A stretch of 33,641 nt of DNA from Acidimicrobiia bacterium. GTDB taxonomy: Bacteria; Actinomycetota; Acidimicrobiia; Spongiisociales; UBA5794. A program made the translations under genes and the position numbers. Positions 33,408 to 33,641 of the stretch are shown piece after piece. The DNA is taken from the NCBI GenBank assembly GCA_027036355.1, contig JALVQZ010000171.1, positions 1 to 33,641 on the forward strand, written 5' to 3'. The notes under the pieces are model-generated. The model was not told where the DNA came from. It saw only the letters and a program-made list of their open reading frames with translations, and made no database searches. Each line of letters starts with the position of its first letter. Within the stretch, counting starts at the first letter, position 1.

Positions 33408-33641
33408 ATGCGCGCATGGCAACTCCACGACACGACCGGACCCGAGAACTACGCCCTCGACGAGGTCCCCGTCCCCGAACCCGGCCCCGGCGAGGTTCGG
33501 ATCGCCCTCGAGGTCGTCGCCATCAACCACCTCGACCTGTGGGTGTCCCGGGGCCTGCCCGCCCCGCCGACCCTGCCGTTCATCACCGGCGCCGACGGCA
33601 CCGGCACCGTCGACGCCGTCGGCGAAGGCGTGACGCGGGTG
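33408..33641 (+). CDS. Medium-chain dehydrogenase/quinone oxidoreductase, N-terminal part
   Basis: The first 78 residues of a gene that runs past the right window edge. MRAWQLHDTTGPENYALDEVPVP, then PGPGEVRIALEVVAINHLDLWVSRG and LPFITGADGTGTVDAVGEGV, is the GroES-like domain of the MDR superfamily. Asn-His-Leu-Asp in place of the zinc-ligand Cys pattern and the quinone-oxidoreductase-like start make it closer to the zinc-free or zinc-type alcohol dehydrogenase group that includes QOR. TACGCT (33395-33400) ends 7 nt before ATG 33408, again leaderless-like. The nucleotide-binding domain is not in view. Confidence 0.88.
   Translation, partial: MRAWQLHDTTGPENYALDEVPVPEPGPGEVRIALEVVAINHLDLWVSRGLPAPPTLPFITGADGTGTVDAVGEGVTRV

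Overview
This is 33.6 kb of very GC-rich DNA with strong G/C preference at third codon positions. A tRNA-Glu(UUC), tRNA-Asp(GUC), tRNA-Phe(GAA) cluster, several genes whose TANNNT -10 box lies only 6-9 nt before the start codon (leaderless-type promoters), and RDD, DUF5671-like and YCII family proteins all suggest a chromosomal segment of an actinobacterium (Actinomycetota, perhaps the Acidimicrobiia). That placement is inference; there is no rRNA or other phylogenetic marker here.

Layout. 1-4087: central carbon genes, namely a class I (DhnA-type) fructose-bisphosphate aldolase cut by the window edge, a phosphohexomutase, and a divergent FAD glycerol-3-phosphate dehydrogenase. 4137-4706: an HdeD-like membrane protein. 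4714-14409: a [NiFe]-hydrogenase locus. It has a HybE-type chaperone on the minus strand and, divergent from it, nine tightly overlapping genes: small subunit, large subunit, cytochrome b, maturation endopeptidase, hypA, hypF, hypC, hypD, hypE. The gene set predicts a Tat-exported, membrane-anchored group 1 uptake hydrogenase that passes electrons from H2 to the quinone pool through a b-type cytochrome. hypB is absent, and the small subunit has Asn where the second proximal-cluster Cys is normally found.

14431-15664: a small membrane protein divergent from an HxlR-type regulator, with two GTTCA/TGAAC palindromes between them, then a single-domain rhodanese behind a CsoR/CstR-type operator. 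15723-17532: an overlapping trio of methyltransferase, alpha/beta hydrolase and SRPBCC protein. 17696-23576 (all minus strand): an RDD membrane protein coupled to a nonapeptide-repeat protein, a metallophosphoesterase with a long C-terminal region, a YCII protein, a DUF5671-like multi-repeat membrane protein and a small anchored protein. 23743-24954: a secreted helical-repeat protein ending at a strong hairpin. 24995-29432 (minus): nitrilase, cupin, P-loop kinase-like protein, a tandem array of 36-bp palindromic repeats, and acetyl-CoA synthetase. 29548-30702: a lipoprotein with beta-propeller-like repeats. 30781-31042: three tRNA genes with a clear promoter. 31046-33309: a less GC-rich, poorly conserved stretch with a SnoaL-like protein and hypothetical proteins. 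33408 to the end: the start of a medium-chain dehydrogenase.

Together the genes suggest a respiring heterotroph that can supplement its energy supply by oxidising H2. Aldolase, phosphohexomutase, GlpD and acetyl-CoA synthetase connect sugars, glycerol and acetate to central metabolism. The hydrogenase and GlpD would both feed membrane quinones.
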